Shown here in pieces: positions 42,864 through 55,159 of a DNA stretch of 64,000 bases (the first letter of the stretch is position 1; each line of letters starts with the position of its first letter). The stretch lies in contig JAKSGN010000007.1 of assembly GCA_024180945.1 (NCBI GenBank), forward strand, positions 2,976,001 through 3,040,000. The letters are read 5' to 3'. The DNA is from Macrophomina tecta. Taxonomy: Eukaryota; Ascomycota; Dothideomycetes; Botryosphaeriales; Botryosphaeriaceae. The translations under genes and the position numbers were made by a program. The notes under the pieces were generated by a model that had not been told where the DNA came from, searched no databases, and saw only the letters and a program-made list of their open reading frames with translations.

Positions 42864-45800
42864 CTACTTTCGCAGCTTGAGCATCACGTAGGGAACCTCG
42901 ACGTCCTCCTCCGTCTTGTCCTCGGCCGTGATCTCGAAGATGACGTTCTTCTGGTGGCTTGGGATCTTCTTTTTCGAGATTGTCTCGACGAGCTCGCTCA
43001 ACCTGTGAAGACCCACAGTTAATTTCAAATGGGGAACTGGTGTCTAGCAATCAACTTACTTGAGAGGTAGCCTGTCCTTCAGCTTGCTCGGCGGGTAGAA
43101 GCTCGCATACAACAAGCTGACACCTGAGCTTATCATCGTTATGCTCAAGCCCTTCTTCTCGAAATCCGCCAGGAAGTCTTTGAGTGGTATATCTTCCACC
43201 TCGAAGCGGTCCCAGAGCTTATCGATCGTGACCTCGCCGTCAGGGCCTTGGTACTTGCCTTTGGGGCTTGCAATCGGCTCACTGAAACCGAAAAACGGAA
43301 GTGCAAGATTCACAAAGCCGTTTTTGTACTGCTCGATATCCGTCTTGCCGTCAAGAATCTTGTACAGCTCCAGGTTGACGAGACCTGTGACGAGCGCCGT
43401 CGTAGTTGCAATGGCCGGAATGATCTTTCCAGCAATGAACTTAGTCTTGTGACGATCAGCCGCCTGGATCTTGTAGTTCTCTGCACGGAGATTGCTAGCC
43501 GCTGTGATGAAATCGATGTGATAGTTGGTGTCATCATCTTTCTCAAATTCTACCGGCTCCAGCTTGAACCCAGCGAGCGACTTCGGCGCAGGCAAAGAGT
43601 CGACAATGTTGCGGAGTTCGGAATCATCACCCGAGCTGCTGTTGGCGTTCGGGTCAGGGTCATTGTCGCTGGCCTGGATCTTGACACCAGGGTCAGGCTT
43701 GAAGTCAGGGACAATCATGTTGTCCAGGACCTTCAGGTACTGATCCTTAGTCGTACCCTTGGGGCTGATCCTGTAGTTGAATGCGTGCAAATTCGCGCCG
43801 GCCTCAATAAACTTAAAGTGGGTGGGGTTGTTGGGATCGAACTTCAACGGGTCAGGAGCACGCTTTGGACCAGACCAGAAAGGCTGGCCACTCGATGTCT
43901 TAGAATCCTTAGGGAAGTTATACAGCAGCTGGGCAATGTTGTTGTTGTACTGCTTCTCAAACTGATGCCTGGCCCAGATAATGCAGTCTTCGAAGGTGAG
44001 TGGCTTGTCCGTTACCAAGTAGTCGCGGAGAGTCTCCAGGGTCTGCTTCTCGTTACCCGACTGCTTCAGTGCGCTACCGAGGTAGTTCGGCTGCGAGAGG
44101 TACATGTTGACCACTTCGGCAGGCTGCGCAAAGTAACTGTGGAAGAGATCCTTGGCCCAGGCGATTGTGTGCTCGATCCTGTTGGGAAAACTCTTCAGAG
44201 TGCACATAGGGAACGACTGCTCAGGCGGGTCCTGCGAGCTTGAGTATGACTCGGTAATGTGCGGCAGAACAACCTGTGTATTGCCCTTGGTTCCGAGGGT
44301 ACCGCTGTCCAACAGGGGCTTGCGGAAGAACACGCAGCGGCGATCGACGTATGTACGGGCTTCCACGTTGTCCAGAGCGTTTGTGACGGCCGTCAGATTA
44401 TTCCAGAAATCCTCGTTGAAGATCTCCTCGGTATCCGGACCAACCCTTTCCCTCATAGTGACAATGTGACCCTTCAGATCGGGGTTCATTGCCTGAACAG
44501 CCTCCGCGGCGCACTCGCTCTTCAGCTTTCCGACATCCTTGGGCCTGAACAAGAATTGGCGGTTGAGGTTACTCTTCTCGATCTGATCCATATCCGTAAC
44601 CCAGATCTTGCCTTCCGGCCCAGTTGCGACACCCATCATCGCCCAGTTCTTCAGCATCTCACAGCCGATGGCGCCAGCGCCGACCAAGAACTCCTTGACG
44701 TTCGCTATCTTTTCCTGGAATTCCTTTCCAAAGACAGCGATCTGGCCATCGTAACGCGTGCCTAGGGGCTTGCACAGCTCCTCGGAACGGTTAGAGGATG
44801 AGGGCAGCGACTCGAGCGAGTCGAAGTACAGCCACTGGACAATTGGATGGAATTTTCCGGATACAGACTTCAGCACCTCCTGCGCCGCCAAGCCACCGAA
44901 AAAGGCGGCAATAGGGCTAACGTCACCACGCGCTTGGTAGCTGAGCTCCTTGATGATCTTCTCATCCAACTCAACTTGTTCCTCGCTTCCAGAAGCTATG
45001 ATCTGAGCACTCTTGAAGACCTCGACGGCATCCGCCTCGTTGTGTGGCCTCGGGAAGTTACCATTGTTTTGCTCGGCAAATGCATGGAGGGCTTGGATAC
45101 CGATATGGAGTTGAGCCGGACGGTCAAACTTGGCAAAATCAGACATCAACAGCGTTGGCGTCTTCAACTGCTTGCTGAGAGGTTCGAAATCAATAATCTT
45201 CGGCATCTTGACCTGTGTATACAATCCACCACGCTTGTATTGACCCAGCCCAGAAACATCACCGATGTTGAAGGTGTAAGGACCTGTGACCTTGATCTTG
45301 CGGGGAGCGCAGTCGTTCAGGCCCTCCATACCCTCAACCTCGGAGAAAGTGACAAAGTCTCCATCCTCGAGTCCGTGCCTGGTCTCGTCCAGAGCGGACA
45401 CGTTGCCTTCATCATCGATGCCCGCGACAATGCCACTCAGGACGTTCTCACCGGTGGGATCCCCGCAAGTAAAATTCTTGCCGAAGTCGGTGAAAATGGA
45501 GCCAAACAGGCCGTATGTGTCAGTAGCAACGACGTAGATGCCGTTGTCATGGCAGTAGTCGGCGATAGTGATCTGATCGCGGAGAGGCGTGTCGGTCAGG
45601 ACCACGCACTGAAACTGCTTCAGCTGAGATAGGTCGGAGGTAATGTCCTTTCCAAGGAATTCGCTGACGGGTACGTAGGGGTTCAGCTCGGAAACGCGAG
45701 GGACAGTGACGGATGCGCGAGGCTTGCCGACGTCTTCGGGGTGTAGAAAGAACTGGGCGGAAAGATCTTGGATCTCTGCGGGCTTGGGATCGTAAAGGGT

Positions 45801-46139
45801 GAGGGACTTGACGCCAGCGAGGGCGATATTCTTGGCAATCTCGACACCAAGGCCGCGTAGACCCACAATCAGGATGTTGGAAGAGCCCATGCGCTTCATG
45901 GCCTCGTGGCCAAGCACGTAGAGCTGTCTGCTGTACAGCGACTCATCGATCTCGCCAGCGGCATCCTTGAGCTGCTCGGCAGCTGCAGACGGATTATCGA
46001 TCTGCATTTTTTCCTTGAACAAACGCGTGAGCAGTGAGTTGACAACACACAACCGAAGGAATCAAGCATAGGCAACTGTGCAGACGGCAGCGGGGGCGAC
46101 TGCACATTACAGCGCCGGGGGTGAGCAGCTTACCGTCAT
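42864..46139 (-). CDS. UBA1: Ubiquitin-activating enzyme E1
   Basis: Adenylates ubiquitin with ATP, holds it as a Cys thioester and hands it to E2 enzymes. Proposed exons 46134-46139, 43060-46013 and 42864-43002 give 1032 aa (about 1024 in yeast). The first ThiF-like domain has [12 protein letters not shown] near 53-64; the active adenylation domain has [14 protein letters not shown] near 444; the catalytic cysteine is C606 in PMCTLKSFP, near yeast C600. The ubiquitin-fold domain ends at VMLKLRK. The 3' intron (57 bp) is certain, because splicing replaces a premature stop with the conserved C-terminus. The 5' end is less sure: ATG-ACG, a 120-bp intron, then EKMQID fits, but the ATG in MQID (46007) could also serve. 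The frame above 46139 is open without ATG and reads KLGKRKSSAEDLASPVKKA, which looks coding. Confidence 0.95.
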
Positions 46140-47915
46140 GGCTTTCTTGACTGGACTCGCAAGGTCCTCGGCAGATGATTTTCTCTTCCCCAGCTTGACT
46201 GCGCCGGTTGTGGTGGTGTCCAGCGTCGCGGGGTGTGGCGATGAGGCAGATGACGTTGTGTCGCGGTGGGGCGGAATTGTGACGGGCGGGCGCAGTGTGC
46301 AGGGCGCGGCAGAGGAAGCGGAGGCGAGATGAAGCGCGGACGAATGTAGCTGAGTCCGGGCTGGCGAGGTGTAGAGAGCGTGAGGAGGGATGGTGGCGTT
46401 GAGAGGTAGCAGAGGAGCTGCGGCGGGTGTCGCAGGGCTGGGAAGCTGCACCGATTACACAATCAGCCCCACTCCTTCCTGCCTGGGGCATCCACGGTCG
46501 CCAACCCTCAACCACTTTCCATGGCCTTCGCTCGCGACCACTCAATACATGAGACATGCACTGGCTTCTAAAGCTTCGATTGGTCTAATCTTGATGAGAA
46601 TATCCTCCGTTTCCGTCTATTGTACATCTCTTTTCCGATTTGACATCTGACTCAGGCGGCATCACCTCAGCCGGGGCCTTGGACATTCTCCCAGCTGCCT
46701 TGCACTAGTCGAGTGTGGATCACAGCCACGCAGGAACGTTCTACCTCTAAAGTCCAGCCTGGCATGCTGGAGTGTCGCCAACGATGGCGGTACATCTACC
46801 CAGCCGGCTTCTCCCAAAATGCTTATTAACCACACAGTGTCGTGGCCATCATCACAACTCTAGCTTCAGAACCATCGGGTGATAGAGTGACTGAGCTGCG
46901 GCACAGCCGGGCCAGCTCCCGGTGGAACGCGGCATGTGACGTTCAAGCCGGGTGTGTCAGCTCCTGAAATTTCAAGAGGGCTGCGACAGCTGAGAATGCT
47001 GCTCATACACCACGGTCATCGGCACGGTTGACGTAGAGCAATCAGGCATGCGCCTCAGGCGATGATTCCACGCAGCGGACGTCATCGACTCACTCGGGAA
47101 GCAATGGTCCCATTGCTGCATCCCAACAGACCCATAGCGCACGCTGGCGCAGAGCTGGCGACTGGGGCGCGGGCGCCAAAGCGTAGGGCTGACTTGAGAC
47201 ACGGTGGCCCGAACGATGCACCCGCCAACCCATAGATACGAGCAAGCGGTGCTCATTTGGTTGAGGATCTATGGCGGGAGATGTGGGTAGATGGGCGGAG
47301 CGACACAAGCAGCAACACGGCATTCGAATGAAGAGGGCGGAATGTGGTGAGAGGGTGCAGAGAGTCTGGCACGAGGAGGACGACGGGCCGGGAGGGGGCC
47401 TAGCCAAGGATCGGCGGGCGGCAAGCATAGGCCGTCTCCTTCCCTAAACCGGCAGGGCTCCAGCGGACATACGCCCCGCTATCTCCTGCCCTGACGCCTC
47501 CATCGCCCGCCGTCTCACTCACCTTCTCTGTGTCTATTCAAGTCTGCCTGTCCGTTCCTCGATTTTTCCGCGAGACAGAGCCGCCGTCCCGTTCGTTGCG
47601 CGCCCGTATCATTTCTGCGACCCTGCGGCGCACGGATCTCGTCCGATCCCGCCGCTATCACATGCAAGCTGCCCCTCCTATTGCTGCCGTCTCCTATACG
47701 CATACCACTTCACCCGTCAGATCCTCATCCCAACTTGCGCCCTTGCTGGAACTTTCTTCACTGTACGTGCTTTGTGCCACGCGCCTAGCTCCGATAGCCG
47801 AGAGCCTCTACAACCTTAAATGCCTGGCTTGGCACATATCAGCCCAGATCACCCTCCAAACATTCGCCGCCTTCTCTTCAGCATGTCGCCTTACTGACCC
47901 GATCGCCTACAGACG
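46140..47915. other. Divergent intergenic region between UBA1 and the F-box gene
   Basis: About 1.8 kb serving as promoter for UBA1 (-) and the F-box gene (+). GC-rich near 46140-46450, where an ATG-less frame may be a further UBA1 5' exon. Otherwise only unsupported ORFs. Confidence 0.5.
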
Positions 47916-49735
47916 ATGCCTTGCCTGCTCGACTTATCAAACGAGCTTATTCATGAAATCCTCCTGAAGGTTGGCCCGGGAGAACTCGCCCGCGTTGCCC
48001 AGTGCTGCCGATCATTGCACACTTTCATCCACGACAATGACTTGCTCTGGAAAGAGCTTTACCTTGCAACCTTTGTACTCACCCACATAACTCCCTCCGC
48101 CGCTAAGACTGACCATCTCTCAAGGATGACCCTCGTGAGCAGCGACCGGATGTCAAAGTGTCTTGGCGAGAAGAGCTGTCCCGCATGTGGAAGCTGAACT
48201 TGCTTCTCGCTTCTGAAAACGCCAGCGTGAAGGTCAGCAAACCAGTCCGCTCGCGTGTTGCATGCTCATCTCCTTCCAGAAAGCCAATTTTGCCTTCATC
48301 GCTTCGGCAGTGGACGATCTGCTGGCCACGTCAGCCTCCAATCAGCCCTCGTCAAGTTGTGACTTTTTGCGTCTTCATTTCGATGAATCTCGTACCACAA
48401 ACAGAGATTCCATTATGTGCGGCTCCTCGCTTTTCTCCAGAGCTGGCAGCGAGGACCAGCAACCTCTTTCAGACGAACACGACCGTCAGACGAGCGCCAA
48501 ACTCCATGTCCTCCATGGTGTACCATTGGAGCCTTCCAAGAGAGGGGCAAATCCTATACACACCTACGCCAGGTCCAGAGTCTATGACCTCCGCCGCTAC
48601 ACTGATGACACTCTGTGGGGCCCTTTCATGGACGATGGATCCCAAAGAGTAGACTGGGAAAGCCTGGAGAGCATCATGATCGTTCTGTCCCACAATATTA
48701 ATCGCTTCTGTGAAAGAACATACGGCCGTTTCCGCCCCATCTGGAATGATGCTTTTGCCGGCGTCTCCACAAACAGTTTCCGGAGTAAGCCCCCATTCAG
48801 GTTCGACGACGATGAGGACGAGAGCGATTCCGGCATGTTGGAGGCAATGCACATCATCACTCCGGCCACATCTGGCAATTCGCCCAACTTCCAGCGTGTG
48901 GATTCTCTCTTCAACAACTCTGGCATGACCTTGGAGGATCAAGATCCATATGGCGTTACAGGCACTTGGGCAAGGGTGAGTACACCATCTCACAAATCAA
49001 ACGGCGGTGCTAACCAGGTGGACCAGATTGTGTGCTTCCTCGGTAAGCTGACGGTATTCAGGCCGAATTGGACCACCTGTATTGACAATCGCAGATTACA
49101 CTGATCTTTATCACTTCAACTTTGGAGAAGCACCAATCCCGGTTGATCAACCCCGAGAGCCCATTGCAACCCAAGAGGCCATTCGTTTCATTACGCTCAA
49201 CCTGCGTGTGAGGCGAATTGAGCCGCCCGGGCCTGGGGACGGACAGGATCTCCCCGTGGTCCATTTTACGGGAACGTCTCGTTCCATGCATGCCTCGTGG
49301 GATCCCAATGCCAACTCAAAGATCAGAGGTGTGTTCTCAAGGGCTCGCGCGGGGTCTTTTTCGAACTGACGAGCGCGACAGGGACGGTCAGATTAACACC
49401 AGAAGGCCATGTTCGATGGACTTCGTTCTCCATCTTCCACGGGTAGGTATTGCGGATGTTGGGAAGAGACGAACGGTGTGCTAATGGACGGACTACAGAG
49501 AAGAACGCTGGCGCAGCGAGTGTATCCAAGTAGGTGGGCTACGATCGGCACGGGGGATGCTGGGAACGTGGTTCGATAAGTATGGCGCCTATCTTGTCGT
49601 TAACGGTTGGGAAAGCACTGAACAATTTCTAGGGACTATAGCCCTGAGGGACCGGTAGGTCCGACGGCATTCTGGAAAATATCCGACAGCTTGCTCAAGA
49701 GTGACCATCACCCTCCGTTGCTCCCTTTGTCCTGA
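47916..49735 (+). CDS. F-box protein (likely SCF substrate adaptor)
   Basis: F-box proteins bind SKP1 and bring targets to SCF ubiquitin ligases. Eight exons rebuilt by frame continuity: 47916-48074, 48125-48232, 48280-48975, 49018-49042 (25 nt), 49095-49328, 49382-49442, 49499-49579, 49633-49735; 488 aa. The F-box is at the extreme N-terminus (LLDLSNELIHEILLKVGPGEL, then LWKELYLATF). The C-terminal half resembles fungal F-box proteins with a Trp-rich beta domain: HFTGTSRSMHASWDPNANS, GHVRWTSFSIFHGEERW, QVGGLRSARGMLGTWFDK, GPTAFWKIS. Introns are 42-56 bp, most with clear CTRAC-like branch sites. The intron at 48233-48279 has the weakest branch site. Target unknown; UBA1 upstream is in the same pathway, but nothing shows linkage. 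Confidence 0.85.
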
Positions 49736-50377
49736 GGATAAACTTGTAAGTCGACTGTCGGATTGTCCAGCTGCTCGAGGTCTGTTCTGCAGCCTGGGCG
49801 GTTTGTGAGAAGATTTTCCTCGCTTGCGGAGATAATCTGCAACGGCTTTTGTGGAGTATGATTTGGCCGTGAGAGCAGCTCGAGCCGTCGGACTATTGGT
49901 ACAAGGCGCACTGTTTGATGGAATCTCGGGAATGTCGACAGTAGTAGGATCAGTTCGGCATCTGCTAGTAACTCAACCGCAATGGCTTGGGATCCGCGGG
50001 GGTCTAGCAAATTCAGTAACAGAGACGAGGGTTTTCGGCTGATGCATAAGGACAGGTAGAGACAGAAACACCCTCTACAACCAACAATGAGCATGAAGAT
50101 CTTGCAACAAATGTCGGCTTCCAGCTCGCATGGAAAAGATACGAGCGTGTCCATTGAGTTTTCAGTCTAAGGTCGTCTAGCGCAGCCACCAGCCGACCGG
50201 GCCCGGCGGCTGTTCATTTGAATCAAGTCTATGCCGCATGGGGCAATCCGAATGTGGCCTCTACGGCAGTTTTGGTTGAGTAAACACCACTTCTTCGAGT
50301 ATCTAACAGCCACACCGTCGCGTAACCTCACCGCGTAGTCGTGGATTGGCCACGCACACACGTACAACAATCAATCA
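49736..50377. other. Intergenic region upstream of the Zn2Cys6 regulator
   Basis: About 640 bp with no supported gene; presumed 3' UTR of the F-box gene and promoter of the next gene. Confidence 0.5.
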
Positions 50378-52835
50378 ATGCCGAATACTAAGGGTGCGCC
50401 ACCCAAACGGCCCCGTATCAGTGCCGCTAAGAGTCGGTTTAGCTGCATCACCTGCAAGTAAGTGCTCGCCGGCTCCTGTTTAGTGAGCCTAGATGATGCC
50501 TAATGCAGTAGTTGACCGTTAGCCAAGAAACCGACGGGTAAAATGCGATGAACAGAGGCCTGAATGCGAAAGGTGAGACCGGATCTTCCCCGGAATCAGC
50601 ACCGCTTTGTGGATGCCAAAATAACATGATCTCGGCGGAGCCCCATCCGCGGTCAGCCGCTCCGAGTCGCTACTTCCTCCTGCCTTGTCCCCTGAAAACT
50701 CCCCTTTTCTGGCCTTTCTCTCATTTTCGCTTCCCAGATGCATCAGCAGCGGCCGGGTATGCTTTGGCTACGTGACAGACCCAAAGCGCCCAGCCGAGCC
50801 GAGTGTTGTCCCCTCGGAGCGCCTGACCACGGCAACTTTTGTGCCCATCACCCGGCAGCTCTTTGACTCTAGAGATACACCTGCAGAAAGGTGGGCACTG
50901 GAGTCCTTATTCTCGCGCACTGCTCCTCAGCTCTCGGGTTACTTCGATGCCTCCTTCTGGAGCCGACTTGTGTTACAGTTCGGACAATGCGAACCGGCCC
51001 TCCGGCACACACTGATGGCTGTCAGCCCGGCCCACCAGCAGGCAGAGGTGGGCGCCCGAGTCCTTGAGGTATCAGATGGCTCTCGAGAGCGGTTTATGCT
51101 CCGGCAGTACAACAAGGCCATTGCTCGCCTATCCGAGCAGGAATACGATGGACCCCAGCCGAGCTGCACGCTACTGCTGACGTGCGTCCTTTTCGTGTGT
51201 CTGGAATTCCTGCGCGGCGACACAAACATGGCTATGGGCCACACCCTCAACGGTCTCATCATCTTAAACTCCTGGCAGGCTGACGTAGCAAAACAGAAGC
51301 AAAAAGGCTACTCCGATTACCAGAGGAATGAAGAAGACTTTACAACCGAGAATTTGACCCCGATCTTCTGCCGCCTCAGCGTCATATCCACGCTTTTGGG
51401 TAAACCCACCCCGACCGTCCAAACACGGCCCCCCTCCATGGACCGTAGCGAACCGTCCTCTAGTGTTATCGAAAATTTGTTCAGGACGTTGGATGAGGCC
51501 AGAGATGCACTCATCGACATCCAGAATTCGGGGCTGCGTTTCATGTGGGCGACCATGGAGAAGAAGTACCAGGGTACCATCACCATGACCGAGATACTCG
51601 AACAGGTCCGCCTGGAGATGAGATTGGCGGAGTGGCATCGTGCGCTAGACAAGCTCGAGGGGCAGCTGGCGCAGCGACCAAAGGATCAGCTCACAGCCCA
51701 GGCGGTGCAGGCCGAGGAGGACAGCCTGATCATCCTGCGGCTGCTCCACACCGTCGCGCACATATGGCTGTCTAGCTGTCTTTCGCTCAAGGAGAGCGCG
51801 TTCGACGCCTTTCTCGCCGAGTTCCAGCAGATCAACGCCCTCGCGGCGCGCCTGCTGTCGCGCCTCCACTCCTCGTCCTCCACCTCCTTTTCCTCCTCAG
51901 CGGCGTCATTCCCCCCAACCACCTCCGGAGCAATTCCCGGTGACGGCGCTAACAGCAGCGGAAATGCCTCCTCTTTCTCCTTCTCCTTCGAAACCGAGCT
52001 CGTCGGCCCGCTCTATTTCACCGCCATCAAATGCCGCGAGCCCGTCACCCGCCGGCAGACGCTCGCGCTGCTGGACCGCTGCGGCAAGCGCGAGGGTGCC
52101 ATTGACTCCCGCCGTGCCAGCCAGCTGGCCACGGCCATCATGCGGATTGAGGAGGCCGGCATGCGGATGATGGCGTCGACGGCCTCCACCGCCGGAGCCA
52201 ATGCCGCCGCCGCGAACAACCCACCACAACACCCACAAAATCATCAACAGCCACACCCGCCATCCCAACCCCCTTCTTCCTCCACGCGCCTCGACACCGC
52301 CGCCATGTTCCCGTCCGCCTCTTCTCTTCCTCCACTATCACCACTACCACCACCCAGAAAAAGCACAACCCCCTCACACCCCCTTCTCCCCGACTCCACG
52401 CGCATAGCCCACGTCGTCGGCCTCCCCACATCTTCCGTTGACGGCCACACGAGTGCTGCAATGCCCCTGTCGGTTTCTCCTCGAGAGAGCGTCGCCGAAA
52501 CGGCCGCGCGCTTGCCCGCAGAAGGTAATCGCATCGGGGCATACTATGAGCCGGTTATGCTGCCGAACGCGCGGGCGCTACCGGCGGAAGTACAGGCGGA
52601 GATAGGGGTTGGGAGCGCATTGGAATACACGACGACGGAAGGGGTGTTTAGGCGGGAGGGAGTCGTTGGGGGAAGAGGCGGTGGATGGAATGGGTTGCAG
52701 AGGGTGGAAGGGACGGGTGCTGGCGTTGGAGATGCGGGAAGGTTCCAGGGGTATGGAGGTCACGGGCAGGACGAAGGTGAGTGGTGGATGGGTCAGCAGC
52801 AGCAACAGTATGGCGGGGGGCATTTTAATGGGTAG
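50378..52835 (+). CDS. Zn2Cys6 fungal transcription factor
   Basis: Fungal binuclear zinc cluster regulator. Exons 50378-50457, 50528-50572 and 50738-52835, introns 70 and 165 bp; 740 aa. Splicing assembles the perfect cluster C23-X2-C26-X6-C33-X6-C40-X2-C43-X6-C50, following a basic stretch (PKRPRISAAKSR), which strongly supports the short first exons. The middle region (about 80-190) fits the fungal-specific regulatory domain (YFDASFWSRLVLQFGQ, EPALRHTLMAVSPAH, RQYNKAIARL). From about 540 the protein is low-complexity (Pro, Ser, Thr, His, then Gly/Gln), probably disordered or activating. Target genes unknown; the nearby amidase-transporter pair is 3-7 kb away, and no evidence ties them. Confidence 0.9.
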
Positions 52836-53841
52836 ATGAGGTTGAGGGATCTCTCACTCACAGCGCTTTTGTCATGGTCGCTTTCTTTTTCTTCCCATGT
52901 GGGTTTGTGGCAGTGGATGCGGCAGTATGCACTTCTTCGAAGAGGATCGCAGTTTAGAAGGAGAATACGGGTCGGTTTATAGAGCTTTTCGGTATCACTC
53001 TTCCCGTCGTCTAAAACGAGGAAACAACAACTCTTACACAGCATTTGCAGACTATGACAATCCGCCTGAGAAAAAATAGATTTGCTCTTAAGTAACCGGC
53101 AGAGCTAGTAGGTACCTTATAAGCTCTATTAGAAGTATTTACTAGACATGACAAAAGACACAGAAGCTATTCCTGCACTTCTTCCTCCCTACCGTCTGCT
53201 CTTTCAGACTGCGAAGGCAGTCTGTGAAGCCCACATAATTCTGCACGCCCAGCACGTGAAAGCGCGCAAAATATTGACTATGTAGCAGTCCAGTCTGTGA
53301 CAGGCAAGAAAAAGGACGCATGGTCAAGCGTGACCGAAGAGCCGTGTCCGGTACAGAATTGATGACATGCGTCCCCGTGTGAAATAGTCGATCTTATCGT
53401 AGGCACGAAGTCGCCTCTAATCCAGCCTCTCCAATAGCCACTCAAGCGTGCATTCATCAGTATACAGCGAAGGAAATGCACCGTATCTGGAAAAGGTATC
53501 GAAGAGACGGATGTCCGCACGAGAATGGCCAGGCCGCCCCCAATGATTCCTTAGCTACCGCCACGGAGACAGTTGGCGCCCCCAAACTCGGATATTGGGA
53601 TTTGCACCGTTTGCTAACAGTACTTCGCACAACTCCACTTAGGAGTTTCATGGTCTATCGCACGTTTAATGACGATCATCAGAGGAGGGCTCGTTTGTTC
53701 ATAGCTATTCAGCGGATAAATCGACGCGGTGTGTCGGGTGTATGAGATAAGGCCTTCGGAGACCGCCTGGTTGAAAAAGTTTGTTGCTGAATCAGCTTCA
53801 CCAGTGAAACAACATTATTTAAAAAAAAAAAAAAAAAAAAA
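52836..53841. other. Gene-poor stretch ending in a 22-A run
   Basis: About 1 kb between the regulator and the NLR remnant. A 270-nt ORF at 53476-53745 has no recognisable features. It ends in 22 consecutive A (53821-53842), exactly where the NLR remnant breaks off. This could be the poly(A) end of a retroposed sequence. Confidence 0.4.
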
Positions 53842-55159
53842 ATCTTTTTCTTGCAGAACATCCATGCTTTTTTCATGCTCGGAGCATACACTGACCGTTC
53901 TTCTGTATGGATCGAATTGAATTCTTTGGCCAACTCGCTCGAGCTCGATGACGATGGTTGCTTTAAGTGCGTCGTCAGTGGACGGAATGCGCTCGGAGCA
54001 CCGAGCAACTCGTTTGAAAAACTGCCTTAGATCGCCGATATGTTCCACGTCGACGCTTTTTAGACGAAGCATGTATGAGATGCAAATTGCTTGAAATGGA
54101 TCGAAGTCTTTGTTGAGGACACGAAGAAAGGTGTGCATATATTCCCTGCGAACAAAATCTCGGACTGTCCTATGGGCAAATTGAACTATCGCGTCTGGCT
54201 CTGCGTCCGTGAAGGTCGGCGCTTCCAGAAGGCCTTCGCGGCGGCCGACGAGGCGCATTCTAGCTATCCGGGTGCGGCTGACAATCTTTGGTGTGTCCAT
54301 AAGCTCTATCGGAAAGGCCATAGCTTCTTGAATCGTGTGCTGTGCGAACGATAAAGTCCGTAACGACAACGGTTCCTCCGCAGCTAAGATTATCTGAAGG
54401 AGTTCGGATGCCTGGACCAGGTGAGAAGGCTTAAGTGGTTCGAGGATTTTCCGGAAGAGGTCCTCGAGATCAGGTGGAAGCTCCCGAAGCCTGTTCTGCA
54501 GATCCGCGCTACTGTCTTCATCCCGTAGCCCGTCCAGCAAAGACATAACCACAAGCCGAACCCACAGGAATACACCTGATGCTTTCTCGATAACCTCAGA
54601 GATCAGTGCCTCCACTACTTGCGGATCTGACTTCTGGAGATCCGCGAACGCTTGGCTTGCTTGAAGCTTCTCCGTGGTGAATAGCCGTATGTCAGGCAGG
54701 TGCTGTCAGTTTTTCCACTCGAAAGAAGGGTGACGACTTGAAAGCATCTTCAAACACCAGCCAAGGCCTATTGGCAACGTATAGCTTGACATTTGTTCTT
54801 GAGGACGTGCGAATGATCCAGGAAGCGAGTTCTGCGCAACCTCCATTAAATCCGTCGAGTCCGTCTACAACGAAGAAGAACTCCTTTGGATTTACTGAGG
54901 CTAGAGATTCAAAGGCTGATGCGATTTCTGGCCAAGTCCATTGGTGCAGGTCAGAGCCAAAATTTTGATAATAATTCCAGCGGTCTAGAAAGTGATTTGG
55001 TATCTCATCCGGCGAGTCTCTCAAGGCGTCATAAAGAATTGCTCGGGGAAGACCGAATCTGGACATCTGCATTGCTGTCGATGCTGCATAAAAGCGAAAG
55101 AGATGGAGAGGAATGATCTGAGCGGCAGTTAGCTTTCGAAGGCTGCGGGGGTCCGTTGC
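53842..55159 (-). pseudogene. NLR/NACHT-type NTPase remnant, truncated and frameshifted
   Basis: Part of a fungal NLR-like signalling NTPase, a family linked to non-self recognition. Reading starts after an in-frame TAA (55160-55162) with LRKLTAAQIIPLHLF and FYAASTAMQMSRFGL. The Walker B-like FFFVVDGLDGFNG and the sensor-like VKLYVANRPWLVFEDAF follow (ORF 54692-55072). A +1 shift near 54700-54712 is needed to continue with RLFTTEKLQASQAF, EKASGVFLWVRLVV, LPPDLEDLFRKIL and AIVQFAHRTVRDF. The N-terminal effector domain and NACHT P-loop are missing, and the right side ends in a T run (minus strand). Calling it a pseudogene is the simplest view; a short product from the ATG at 55072 is possible, since a TATATAAG lies about 90 bp upstream. 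Confidence 0.75.

Noticed and set aside
43248..44243. 331-aa plus-strand ORF opposite UBA1 (also 44847-45632)
   Set aside because: Mirror frames of UBA1, which is unambiguous on the minus strand.
47530..47967. 145-aa ORF before the F-box gene
   Set aside because: Overlaps the F-box start in another frame; no conserved features.
53476..53745. 89-aa ORF in the gene-poor stretch
   Set aside because: Short, no recognisable features or splice context.
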